Positions 1 to 5,722 of a stretch of DNA of 5,722 nucleotides are shown in pieces. The notes beneath the pieces are model-generated. The model saw only the letters and a list, made by a program, of their open reading frames with translations, had not been told where the DNA came from and ran no database searches. How positions within the stretch are numbered: the stretch's first letter is position 1; each line of letters starts with the position of its first letter. This DNA comes from Planctomycetota bacterium. Its GTDB lineage: Bacteria; Planctomycetota; Phycisphaerae; Sedimentisphaerales; Anaerobacaceae. The translations under genes were made by a program, and so were the position numbers. The DNA lies in the NCBI GenBank assembly GCA_020344865.1, contig CP070830.1:1231446-1237167 (forward strand), given 5' to 3'.

Positions 1-2
1 GC

Positions 3-110
3 GACTTTGACGACGGCAGAAAATCAGTTGAATTTTGCTCTATAGGCCCGGTTCAGAGCATACCGGCGGTCAAAAACGAGCTAACAAACAAGCCGCCGCA
101 AACGCCACGT
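3..110 (+). other. N-terminal tail or interdomain linker of unknown type
   Basis: The frame here encodes a 36-residue polar segment beginning DFDDGRKSVEF and ending in a Lys/Asn/Pro/Thr-rich stretch before the radical SAM core. It resembles the linkers between the later domains, so another domain may lie upstream of the window. I recognise no motif in it. Confidence 0.5.
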
Positions 111-3100
111 TTCTCTCATCTGGTTTTGGATTTTACGCGGCTGTGCAACAGCAAATGCACCTATTGCGGGATATGGAAAATGAAGGACGGGCCCGAGCTT
201 GGTCTGGAGGCGATTAAGAAATTGTTTTGTTCTCTGAGTCCCTTTGGTTTATCGTCCTGCTACGTCACAGGAGGCGAACCGTACATATCAGACAAGATTG
301 TGGATATCGCCCGGCTGATGCATACGTATCTGCCAAAGTGCAGACTCTCCGGCGCGACGAACGCGGTCCAGCCGAACAAAATTTTGGAGCGGATGCAGAA
401 GATTCTGGATATCGGTGTCGCTCTGGAAGTGCATGTATCAATAAACGGCAGCGAAGCGACGCACGATGCGACGAGGGGAGGGCCGGGTTTCTTCAAGAAA
501 GCGGTGTACCTTTTGGAGACGTTGAAATCGGCGAAGCTGCCGGTGGTTGCGTCGATGAGCCTGATGCCGCAGACGATTGCAGACTTGCCGTACATGCAGG
601 AATTCTGCGGCGAGAGAGATATTCGGTTGATGTTTTCCTGGGTGCGGCAGTGGGAGCGCTACGGCACGGTTGACAACCAGTACTCCAGCTGGCCCGAGCG
701 GATGAAATGCAGGCTTAAGGAAATCGAATATCTGCCGGACACATTCGATTGTCCGGGACTGTCCAAGCGGCTTGTAGTTACTCCTGATGGAAGGGTTTAT
801 CCCTGCGAGGTTTACAACCAGAAGATTCTATTAGGCAACGTAAATGAAGAATCACCGGAGTCCATGCTGACATCCGGCCGGGCCGCTTCGATTGCGAGAT
901 TTATCGCCAAAAAGGGTTGTACGTGGTGTCAGGGTGCCGGAGAGGTTGAAGGGTCGCCGAAGTGGATGCTTATGGATTGCTATCGCCGCCACTCGCAGCA
1001 ATACGCCTGTCTGACGGAGCGCTTCCGGCAGGCGGTTCATATGCCGGCCAATGAGTCAAGGAAAGTTATTGAAAGCATATTGAGTGAAAAATCAATTCAT
1101 CAGATTACGGCATCAACCGACCAGCAAAGTCCCCAGATAACAAGTGACAAGACAAGTAAGGTGCGGATTTCGGCCATAATTTGCACTCATCGCAATCCCG
1201 AACTCTTGGCCCTGACAATCGAAAGCTTGCTAAATCAGACTTTGCCGCGCGACCTTTTTGAAATCATAGTTGTCGATAATAATTCACAGGACCAGACGAG
1301 GCAGGTCGTGCAGCGCTATGGCGGCGTTCGTTATGTTCTTGAGGAAAAACTCGGTCTTTCCCACGCACGCAACGCGGGGATTGAAGCTGCGCGCGGCGAT
1401 ATAGTCGCCTTTATTGACGATGACGCCGAAGCCTCGCCGGGATGGCTCCAGGCACTGCTAAGGGTGTACAACAGCGTCCCCGAGGCATGGGCCGTAGGAG
1501 GCAAGGTGCTGCCTATCTGGGACGTGGAAAAACCGCAGTGGCTTACAGAAAGATACTACCGGTCGCTGAGTCTCGTGGAGTGGGGCCAGTCGGCCCGTCC
1601 GTTGCACTGGCCGGAGCGTATCATCGGCACCAACTGCTCGTTCAGACGGCGGGTGTTCACCGAGATTGGATTGTTTGACACAAGCCTGGGCAGGCTCGGC
1701 AGGGCGCTGCTCGGCGAGGAAGACAGGGAGATTCAACAGAGGATTCACGGACTGGGCCATCTGGTCTACTACACACCCAGGGCGATAGTCCATCACCACG
1801 TGCCTGCATCCCGCATGACAAGAGAATATTTCGACCAGCGTTCCAAAGGGACACTGGTCTGCGAAGAAATTATGGCCTTACGTTCACAAGGCAAACACGA
1901 GCAGGCCTCGCAATTATCCAATCGCCTGCGCGAGAAGGCAATGCGCTGTGATATTATCCCGACACAGCAGACGGCACTGGCGGAGTCCAGCCTTCGTCTG
2001 GCGCAGTTCAGGGACAAACATCGCGGGCAGCGGTGCGTGATTATCGGCAACGGTCCAAGCCTGAATAAGATGGATTTGTCCTTTCTTAAGAATGAGATTA
2101 CCTTCGGTATGAACCGCATTTATCTGCTGTTTAATAAATGGGACTTCAGACCGACTTATTACGTCTCTGTAAACCCGCTGGTCATCGAGCAAAGCGCCGG
2201 CGAAATATACAAAATCACTTCGCCCAAGTTTCTTAGTCTCAATGGCTTGCCGTATGTCCAGAACCATCGAGACAACATCTTTTTGCGGAGTGTTCGCAGA
2301 CCGTCTTTTTCGACAGACCCTCGAAACGGACTCTGGGAAGGGCACACCGTTACCTATGTGGCCATGCAATTAGCATATTTCATGGGTTTCAGTGAGGTAA
2401 TCCTGGTTGGAGTGGACCACTATTTCAAAACCAAAGGCGCTCCCAATAAGGAAATTGTATCACAGGGCAACGATGAAAATCACTTCCATCCGGATTATTT
2501 CGGCAAGGGGGTTCGCTGGAATCTGCCGGACCTCGAGAAATCCGAGATGGCCTACAGACTCGCCAGGCAGGCCTTCGAGGCAGCCGGGCGCCGGATTATA
2601 GATGCGACGGTTGACGGCCATCTGACGATTTTTCCAAAGGCCGATTACAGAGAAATCTTTTTCCAGCCGGCACATCCGGTTAAGAGTGTTAAAGTCGGCC
2701 TAAGTGCCGAACTTATAGATACTGAGTTTGAGGACTATTTCAGGAACAAAAGTGAAAGCATCGAGCCTTTGACCGCGACGACATCACCAAAGTTCGCTCC
2801 TGCGGATATTGTTGAACAGAAGCAGCGATATCTCGTCTCAGCCATAGTTTCGACCTACAACTCGGAACGTTTTCTACGAGGTTGTCTGGAAGATTTGGAG
2901 AACCAGACAATTGCTGACAGGCTGGAAATTATCATCGTCAACAGCGGTTCACAACAAAACGAAGAGGCGATTGTCAAAGAGTTCCAACAAAAGTATGACA
3001 ATATCGTTTATATCAGAACAGAGCAGCGCGAAGGGATTTACACCGCCTGGAACCGGGCTATCCGCGTCGCTCACGGCCAGTTCATTACAAATGCCAACGC

Positions 3101-4700
3101 CGATGACCGACACCGAAGGGATGCTTTCGAAATTCTGGGCCGTGCCCTAGAAAAACATCACGATATATCGTTGGTTTATGCTGACTGTTATGTTTCTTCA
3201 ACACCAAACGAGACGTACAATGAGAACTCTAAAAGACGCATTTATCGGTATCCGGAATTTTCCGCTATCGGCGCAGCCCTTTACTATCAATTCGGTCCAC
3301 AGCCAATGTGGCGAAAAAAGCTTCATGAGACTATAGGCTATTTTGATGAAAGCTATAAGGCTGCCGGGGACCATGATTTCAATCTTCGTTTTGCCTCACA
3401 CTTCAAAGCTCTGCATATTGCTGAACCGTTGGGGTTATATCTTGAACATCCTGGAGCTATCAGTTTCAGAGATGACATAATGTCACAGGAGCAAAGACGA
3501 ATTGCTTCGACTTACAGAAACGCTGAAACAATAGAAGGGCTTTACAAGCAGGCCGGAATCGCATGCGATAGTCCCGAAGAAAAAGCGCGAATCCACCTGG
3601 ACATGGGTATTAGGGCGCTTGAATATTATCCACCGTGGAAGGCAGGTGAACCTGAGCGCAATTTAGAGTTTTCATTACAGTGCTTCCAGAGGGCCGCAAA
3701 ACTGAAGCCCGACTGGGTGGCGGCCTATAATAATTCCGCAATCGTGCTCGCTTCAAATGGGAACTTTCAAGATGCCGCAAAACTTCTCCAACAGGTATCT
3801 AATTCGAGACAAGATGCCACTATAGATTACAATCTTAAACTTATCTCTGAAGCGTCACCATCGCACAGAGCCTGGAGTGGTGCGAAGCTGATTCCTTCCG
3901 GCCTTTCTTTGCCATCGCAAAGAGACCTTAGTCACCACCAAAAATCCTCAGCACCACCCGCTGAATCGTTGGTACGCCTGCAGCAGAAGGCCAGCAGCAA
4001 AAGTGGGAAGCTGAAAGTTCTTTTTTACTTTGATAGAATAGGTAACTTCAATGAAAGCAGCCCCGCCGGCACGGTAATGGCAATACTAAACTTTGCAAGA
4101 GCACTGGTCCGTAACAGGCCCGGCGCGTCGATTAATCTAACCGGCAATCTTGTGCGTTATCCGGAGCAGTATGAATCCTTCCAGATTATTCCGCTGCCGC
4201 AGGCTGACAAAAGAAGCGACTTTCTTGCAGGCTATGACGTGGTGTTCTTCGCGACGCACATCAGGTATTTCAAAGGCTTAATCAAGCCTTCCGGGCAGAT
4301 TTGGGTGCTGTACCAGCACTGTTGGGAAGCGGATGACCCTGTATCCCTTGCTCATATGAATGACTTCGACGCCGTGATTTGCCTTTCCGAACTGCATAGG
4401 GCCTGCCTTCGCAGTCAAGGCATTGGAGCAGAAAAGTTAGTGACTGTTCCCAACCTTATTGATACCGAGATATACTCACCCAAAGATGTCAGCAGGAACA
4501 ATCACTCTATAATGTACGCAGGGGGTATTCATCCGCATAAATGTATCCACACGTTGCTGGGTGCTTTCCAGTTAATCCGACGGCAAGTGACTGATGCGGA
4601 GCTGCATATTTACGGAGACGGAGCAATGTGGCGCGGCGGTGATGACTATGGAAAGCATCTGAAGAGCATAAAACCGCAAGGCGTATATTTTCACGGCTAA
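3..4700 (+). CDS. Giant multidomain protein: radical SAM/SPASM - GT2 - DUF115 - GT2 - TPR - GT4 (5' partial, ends at a premature TAA)
   Basis: The open frame enters from the left edge and runs 1,565 codons to the TAA at 4698-4700. The first conventional start codon in frame is TTG at 126. It lies inside the first beta strand of the radical SAM fold, six residues before the first cluster cysteine, so it cannot be the true start. None of the 41 codons before it is ATG, GTG or TTG, so the gene begins outside the window. Residues are numbered here from the codon at 126. Domains in order: radical SAM 1-200, SPASM-like 205-300, GT2-A 346-605, DUF115/MptE-like 618-845, GT2-B 902-1125, TPR-like 1149-1245, GT4 from 1296. 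I see no signal peptide or membrane segment in the visible part, so it is probably cytoplasmic. The likely role is assembly or transfer of a surface glycan; this is inference from the domains. The stop cuts the GT4 domain mid-fold and the frame continues downstream, so the native protein was probably longer. Confidence 0.9.
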   Translation, partial: DFDDGRKSVEFCSIGPVQSIPAVKNELTNKPPQTPRFSHLVLDFTRLCNSKCTYCGIWKMKDGPELGLEAIKKLFCSLSPFGLSSCYVTGGEPYISDKIVDIARLMHTYLPKCRLSGATNAVQPNKILERMQKILDIGVALEVHVSINGSEATHDATRGGPGFFKKAVYLLETLKSAKLPVVASMSLMPQTIADLPYMQEFCGERDIRLMFSWVRQWERYGTVDNQYSSWPERMKCRLKEIEYLPDTFDCPGLSKRLVVTPDGRVYPCEVYNQKILLGNVNEESPESMLTSGRAASIARFIAKKGCTWCQGAGEVEGSPKWMLMDCYRRHSQQYACLTERFRQAVHMPANESRKVIESILSEKSIHQITASTDQQSPQITSDKTSKVRISAIICTHRNPELLALTIESLLNQTLPRDLFEIIVVDNNSQDQTRQVVQRYGGVRYVLEEKLGLSHARNAGIEAARGDIVAFIDDDAEASPGWLQALLRVYNSVPEAWAVGGKVLPIWDVEKPQWLTERYYRSLSLVEWGQSARPLHWPERIIGTNCSFRRRVFTEIGLFDTSLGRLGRALLGEEDREIQQRIHGLGHLVYYTPRAIVHHHVPASRMTREYFDQRSKGTLVCEEIMALRSQGKHEQASQLSNRLREKAMRCDIIPTQQTALAESSLRLAQFRDKHRGQRCVIIGNGPSLNKMDLSFLKNEITFGMNRIYLLFNKWDFRPTYYVSVNPLVIEQSAGEIYKITSPKFLSLNGLPYVQNHRDNIFLRSVRRPSFSTDPRNGLWEGHTVTYVAMQLAYFMGFSEVILVGVDHYFKTKGAPNKEIVSQGNDENHFHPDYFGKGVRWNLPDLEKSEMAYRLARQAFEAAGRRIIDATVDGHLTIFPKADYREIFFQPAHPVKSVKVGLSAELIDTEFEDYFRNKSESIEPLTATTSPKFAPADIVEQKQRYLVSAIVSTYNSERFLRGCLEDLENQTIADRLEIIIVNSGSQQNEEAIVKEFQQKYDNIVYIRTEQREGIYTAWNRAIRVAHGQFITNANADDRHRRDAFEILGRALEKHHDISLVYADCYVSSTPNETYNENSKRRIYRYPEFSAIGAALYYQFGPQPMWRKKLHETIGYFDESYKAAGDHDFNLRFASHFKALHIAEPLGLYLEHPGAISFRDDIMSQEQRRIASTYRNAETIEGLYKQAGIACDSPEEKARIHLDMGIRALEYYPPWKAGEPERNLEFSLQCFQRAAKLKPDWVAAYNNSAIVLASNGNFQDAAKLLQQVSNSRQDATIDYNLKLISEASPSHRAWSGAKLIPSGLSLPSQRDLSHHQKSSAPPAESLVRLQQKASSKSGKLKVLFYFDRIGNFNESSPAGTVMAILNFARALVRNRPGASINLTGNLVRYPEQYESFQIIPLPQADKRSDFLAGYDVVFFATHIRYFKGLIKPSGQIWVLYQHCWEADDPVSLAHMNDFDAVICLSELHRACLRSQGIGAEKLVTVPNLIDTEIYSPKDVSRNNHSIMYAGGIHPHKCIHTLLGAFQLIRRQVTDAELHIYGDGAMWRGGDDYGKHLKSIKPQGVYFHG
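111..725 (+). other. Radical SAM core domain
   Basis: The CxxxCxxC cluster motif is present as CNSKCTYC (C7, C11, C14; bases 144-167). In this family those cysteines bind the [4Fe-4S] cluster that cleaves S-adenosylmethionine to a 5'-deoxyadenosyl radical. The SAM-binding motif TGGEP follows at residues 48-52. A TNA (78-80) takes the place of the usual TNG. The strand HVSINGS with the following HDATRGG (103-119) matches the S(I/L)DG...HD..RG pattern of SPASM-type radical SAM enzymes. The core looks complete and catalytically competent. The substrate is unknown: a peptide-modifying, sugar-modifying (epimerase or dehydratase) or tRNA-type role cannot be told apart here. Fusion to glycosyltransferases favours a sugar or glycosylated-protein substrate, by inference only. 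Confidence 0.92.
738..1025 (+). other. SPASM/twitch-like auxiliary Fe-S region
   Basis: Cysteines C209 and C227 fit the SPASM opening CX9-15GX4C exactly (C, 12 residues, G222, 4 residues, C), with the typical TPDGRVYPC context. A GNVNEES segment follows, similar to the 'GN...' strand seen in SPASM proteins. Further on are C265 and C268 (CX2C), C285 and C295. The usual CX2CX5CX3C block is not intact: 16 residues separate C268 from C285. The domain therefore probably carries one auxiliary cluster (twitch-like) or a divergent pair. After it comes a polar Gln/Thr/Ser-rich linker to about base 1160. Confidence 0.78.
1161..1940 (+). other. GT2-A: GT-A fold family 2 glycosyltransferase domain
   Basis: The domain opens with VRISAIICTHRNPELL, the classic first strand of GT2 enzymes. 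It continues with a QTLPRDLFEIIVVDNNS nucleotide-binding segment (D384) and a LSHARNAGIEAARGD helix. The metal-binding DxD is FIDDDAE (D431-D433). GTNCSFRRRVF and GEEDREI (E531-D533, the likely acceptor or base 'ED' motif) complete a full-length catalytic domain. The LGRLGRALLGEED stretch resembles one bacterial GT2 subfamily that I recall ending in LL.GED. The domain probably transfers a sugar from a nucleotide-sugar with inversion. Donor and acceptor are unknown. A charged helical segment (about residues 570-605) connects it to the next domain. Confidence 0.93.
1977..2660 (+). other. DUF115 / MptE-like domain (sialyltransferase-like GNGPS motif)
   Basis: After a helix, the strand CVIIGNGPSLNKMDLSFL (G641-S645 motif) is followed by NRIYLLF, FRPTYYV and later EGHTVTYVAMQLAYFMGF, VILVGVDH and DENHFHPDYF (783-792). 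This matches, from memory, the DUF115 family (Pfam PF01973, named for the archaeal MptE 6-hydroxymethylpterin pyrophosphokinase). That family also includes the motility-associated Maf proteins that glycosylate flagellin with nonulosonic acids. The GNGPSL opening is also typical of GT42 sialyltransferases. Between two glycosyltransferases, a role in sugar or nonulosonate transfer is more plausible than pterin chemistry, but this is inference. The domain looks complete and ends near FPKADYREIFF. Confidence 0.82.
2829..3500 (+). other. GT2-B: family 2 glycosyltransferase domain, variant nucleotide-binding motif
   Basis: YLVSAIVSTYNSERFLRGCL opens a second GT-A fold. The usual VDDGS or VDSGS segment is VNSGS here (N939 replaces the conserved Asp). 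REGIYTAWNRAIRVAHGQ and TNANADDRHR (D993-D994) follow. FGPQPMWRKKLHETIGYFDE and AAGDHDFNLRF (D1082-D1084) make up the acceptor-side motifs. I recall the (T)NANxDDRHR and GPQPMWR patterns, followed by TPR sequence, as a recognisable bacterial GT2 subfamily. The Asp-to-Asn change at the uracil/ribose-contacting position could alter donor preference or lower activity. The second acidic motif is intact, so I do not call the domain dead. Confidence 0.9.
3570..3860 (+). other. TPR-like helical repeat segment
   Basis: Helical text after GT2-B includes KARIHLDMGIRALEYY, then LQCFQRAAKLKPDWVAAYNN and SAIVLASNGNFQDAAKLL. The spacing of small and aromatic residues (A..F..A..L.P.W..A..N.A..L...G....A) matches tetratricopeptide repeats. 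About two repeats are convincing. TPRs normally bind partner proteins or pack domains together, so this one may hold an acceptor protein or arrange the neighbouring transferases. A Ser/Pro/Gln/Lys-rich linker follows up to about base 4010. Confidence 0.72.
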
Positions 4701-5060
4701 ATTGATAATAAGGATATGCCGCAAATCTATTCAGGGCACAGCATACTCTGCCTGCCGTCCAAGCTGGAAAGTTTCGGGTTGGTAACCGTCGAAGCACAAG
4801 CTTGCGGATGTATACCGGTGGTACACAACGTTGGAGGTGTGACGGCTACACTGGTTGATGAACAGACAGGTTTTCTATATTCGCCCAACAATGTTGAAAA
4901 ACTGGCCGAGGCCATACTAAAAGCTATGGCAGCAATTGACACCGATTCATCCATCCGCCAGAGAGCCATCGATTTTGTAAGCGATAATCTCAGTATGGCC
5001 AGAGCCGCAGAGTATATTTCCAAGCTGTGGGACAGACTCAATCTCGCCGAGCAAATCAAA
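4011..5060 (+). other. GT4: GT-B fold family 4 glycosyltransferase domain, split by the TAA
   Basis: The N-terminal Rossmann half starts at LKVLFYFDRIG. The link to the C-terminal half is VPNLIDTEIYSP, then IMYAGGIHPHKCIHTLLGAF and LHIYGDGA. The chain reaches VYFHG, meets TAA, and resumes with IDNKDMPQIY and LPSKLESFGLVTVEAQACG, which holds the EX7E pair (4767-4793). The domain closes with VVHNVGG...LVDEQTGFLYSP and C-terminal helices near 5060. Read across the stop, it is a full-length retaining GT4 with no other defect. Without readthrough, the upstream product lacks the donor-binding EX7E and should be inactive for this step. Confidence 0.9.
4698..4700 (+). other. In-frame TAA interrupting the GT4 domain
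   Basis: The codons read GGC TAA ATT. Homologous GT4 sequence continues on both sides in the same frame with no residue lost, so this is a single-codon event rather than an indel. Single-base ancestors of TAA include TAC/TAT (Tyr), AAA (Lys), CAA (Gln), GAA (Glu), TTA (Leu) and TCA (Ser). The position follows the conserved strand-Gly of GT4 enzymes and tolerates many residues. It is the only stop in about 1,906 codons of this frame. Confidence 0.93.
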
Positions 5061-5722
5061 ACGGTCAGAGACTCGTTCGAAAGTAACAATCTTATTGCGG
5101 GCTCAGCCTCAGATGCCAACGTCAAAACCCGAAAGCAGAAAAGTACCGGTGAACATAAAGCCGCTGATGGACAGATAGTGATTCCATACAATGAGTCCGG
5201 GCTGAGAGATTCCTTGGTTTCGGTGATAATGCCCGCATACAACGCCGCCGAGCACATTGCGGAGGCGATTGAAAGCGTGTTGATTCAGAATTACAGAAAT
5301 TTCGAGCTTATCATTGTTGATGACGGCTCGACAGACAACACCAGAGATATCGTTGCCGGCTTCAAAGACGAAAAAATCAAATACTTCCACAAGCAAAACG
5401 CAGGGCCTTCAAGTGCGCGCAACTTCGCCATAAAGCAAGCGAGGGGACAATACATTATGCCTCTGGATGCAGACGACATGATGACACCGGATTTCATTGC
5501 TTCACATCTTCAGGAGTTCAAAAAGCATCCGGAGGCCGACCTTGTGTACAGCGATGTCCTGTTGATTGATACAAACAGCAATCCAATAAGGGTGATGAAG
5601 AAGCCCGAATATCAGGACCGAAGGCATATGGTCAGAGACCTGCTGCGGGCCGGACACCCGATAGTCCCGTTCAGGCTCGGAATAAGAAAAAGCGTTTTCG
5701 ACAAAATTGGGCTTTATGACGA
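4716..5722 (+). CDS. Continuation of the same frame: GT4 C-terminal part plus GT2-C (3' partial, severed by the stop)
   Basis: After the TAA the same frame stays open from 4701 to the right edge (340 codons). It directly supplies the rest of the GT4 domain and then a third GT2 domain. The first residues, IDNKDMPQIYSGHS and LCLPSKLESFG, are the standard continuation of the GT4 strand that ends in VYFHG just before the stop. The EX7E pair is encoded at 4767-4793, followed by the usual AQACGCIPVV segment. The first conventional start is ATG at 4716, used here as the nominal left end. An AAGGA at 4710-4714 leaves only one base before that ATG, too close for a normal ribosome binding site. A product starting there would be a fragment of a GT4 fold and is unlikely to be a real independent enzyme, although the attached GT2-C could fold alone. 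Most likely this is the 3' part of the upstream gene. It could be separate if the locus is decaying or translation re-initiates. Confidence 0.7.
   Translation, partial: MPQIYSGHSILCLPSKLESFGLVTVEAQACGCIPVVHNVGGVTATLVDEQTGFLYSPNNVEKLAEAILKAMAAIDTDSSIRQRAIDFVSDNLSMARAAEYISKLWDRLNLAEQIKTVRDSFESNNLIAGSASDANVKTRKQKSTGEHKAADGQIVIPYNESGLRDSLVSVIMPAYNAAEHIAEAIESVLIQNYRNFELIIVDDGSTDNTRDIVAGFKDEKIKYFHKQNAGPSSARNFAIKQARGQYIMPLDADDMMTPDFIASHLQEFKKHPEADLVYSDVLLIDTNSNPIRVMKKPEYQDRRHMVRDLLRAGHPIVPFRLGIRKSVFDKIGLYD
5061..5207 (+). other. Polar interdomain linker between GT4 and GT2-C
   Basis: The frame encodes a Ser/Asn/Lys/Gln-rich stretch (SASDANVKTRKQKSTGEHKA and around) with no recognisable motif. Similar linkers stand before GT2-A and before GT4, consistent with independently folding modules joined in one chain. 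Confidence 0.6.
5208..5722 (+). other. GT2-C: family 2 glycosyltransferase domain (3' partial)
   Basis: The strand LVSVIMPAYNAAEHIAEAI, the nucleotide-binding IIVDDGSTDNT (5313-5336), the NAGPSSARNFAI helix and the metal-binding PLDADD (DAD at 5466-5474) are all canonical. The text runs on through LVYSDVLLID and VPFRLGIRKSVFDKIGLYDE to the window edge, where the acceptor-side ED motif would be expected next. About 170 residues are visible. Among the three GT2 domains this has the most classical motifs. It has no stop before the edge, so the gene extends to the right. Confidence 0.93.

Noticed and set aside
227..673. Plus-strand open frame of 148 codons in another frame over the radical SAM core
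   Set aside because: Arg/Asp/Ala-rich shadow translation without motifs; the overlapping frame carries all the radical SAM signatures.
1914..2369. Minus-strand open frame of 151 codons over the DUF115 domain
   Set aside because: Antisense shadow; no recognisable protein features and no plausible start context.
4698..4700. Selenocysteine or pyrrolysine insertion at the stop
   Set aside because: The codon is TAA, whereas these use TGA and TAG. The site is also a variable GT4 position with no need for such a residue.
4701..4716. Genuine intergenic gap between two independent genes
   Set aside because: The codons in the gap (IDNKD) and after it continue the GT4 fold without a break, and no usable ribosome binding site or terminator hairpin is seen.
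4690..4720. Frameshift (indel) as the cause of the interrupted GT4
   Set aside because: The same frame carries conserved residues immediately on both sides of the TAA, so no base has been gained or lost.
4727..5257. Minus-strand open frame of 176 codons opposite the GT4/GT2-C region
   Set aside because: It lies fully antisense to text with clear GT4 and GT2 motifs, and its Ser/Leu/Cys-rich translation shows no domain.
1..5722. CRISPR arrays, tRNA/rRNA genes, insertion sequences, riboswitches or long DNA repeats
   Set aside because: Read through on both strands, every base is accounted for by the single coding frame, and no regularly spaced repeats, terminal inverted repeats or RNA-like folds stood out.

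Overview
The whole window lies inside one very long plus-strand reading frame (codons starting at multiples of 3). It enters from the left edge at base 3 and leaves at the right edge at 5722. A single in-frame stop, TAA at 4698-4700, interrupts it. There is no intergenic space, RNA gene, mobile element, CRISPR array, promoter or terminator that I can support.

From left to right the frame encodes: an N-terminal tail of unknown type (3-110); a radical SAM core (111-725) with a SPASM/twitch-like cysteine region (738-1025); a polar linker; a family 2 glycosyltransferase (GT2-A, 1161-1940); a DUF115/MptE-like domain with a GNGPS motif (1977-2660); a second GT2 (GT2-B, 2829-3500); a TPR-like helical repeat (3570-3860); a linker; a GT-B fold family 4 glycosyltransferase (GT4, 4011-5060); a linker; and a third GT2 (GT2-C, 5208 to beyond the edge). 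The stop falls in the middle of the C-terminal Rossmann half of the GT4 domain. The same frame resumes immediately with the missing GT4 residues, including the EX7E motif. This is therefore a point nonsense codon, a base error or readthrough, not a normal gene end and not a frameshift.

As a unit this looks like a giant cytoplasmic polyprotein that concentrates several sugar transferases, a radical SAM enzyme and a DUF115-type domain on one chain. It was probably made for surface polysaccharide, glycolipid or protein (for example flagellin or S-layer) glycosylation. The function is inferred from domains; no substrate can be read from the sequence.

The organism is bacterial, with roughly balanced GC by eye. 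The oxygen-sensitive radical SAM/Fe-S chemistry hints at an anaerobic or microaerobic life. Chained glycosyltransferase mega-genes of this kind are, to my recollection, frequent in uncultivated lineages such as Planctomycetota and Omnitrophota, but the sequence does not settle the taxonomy.
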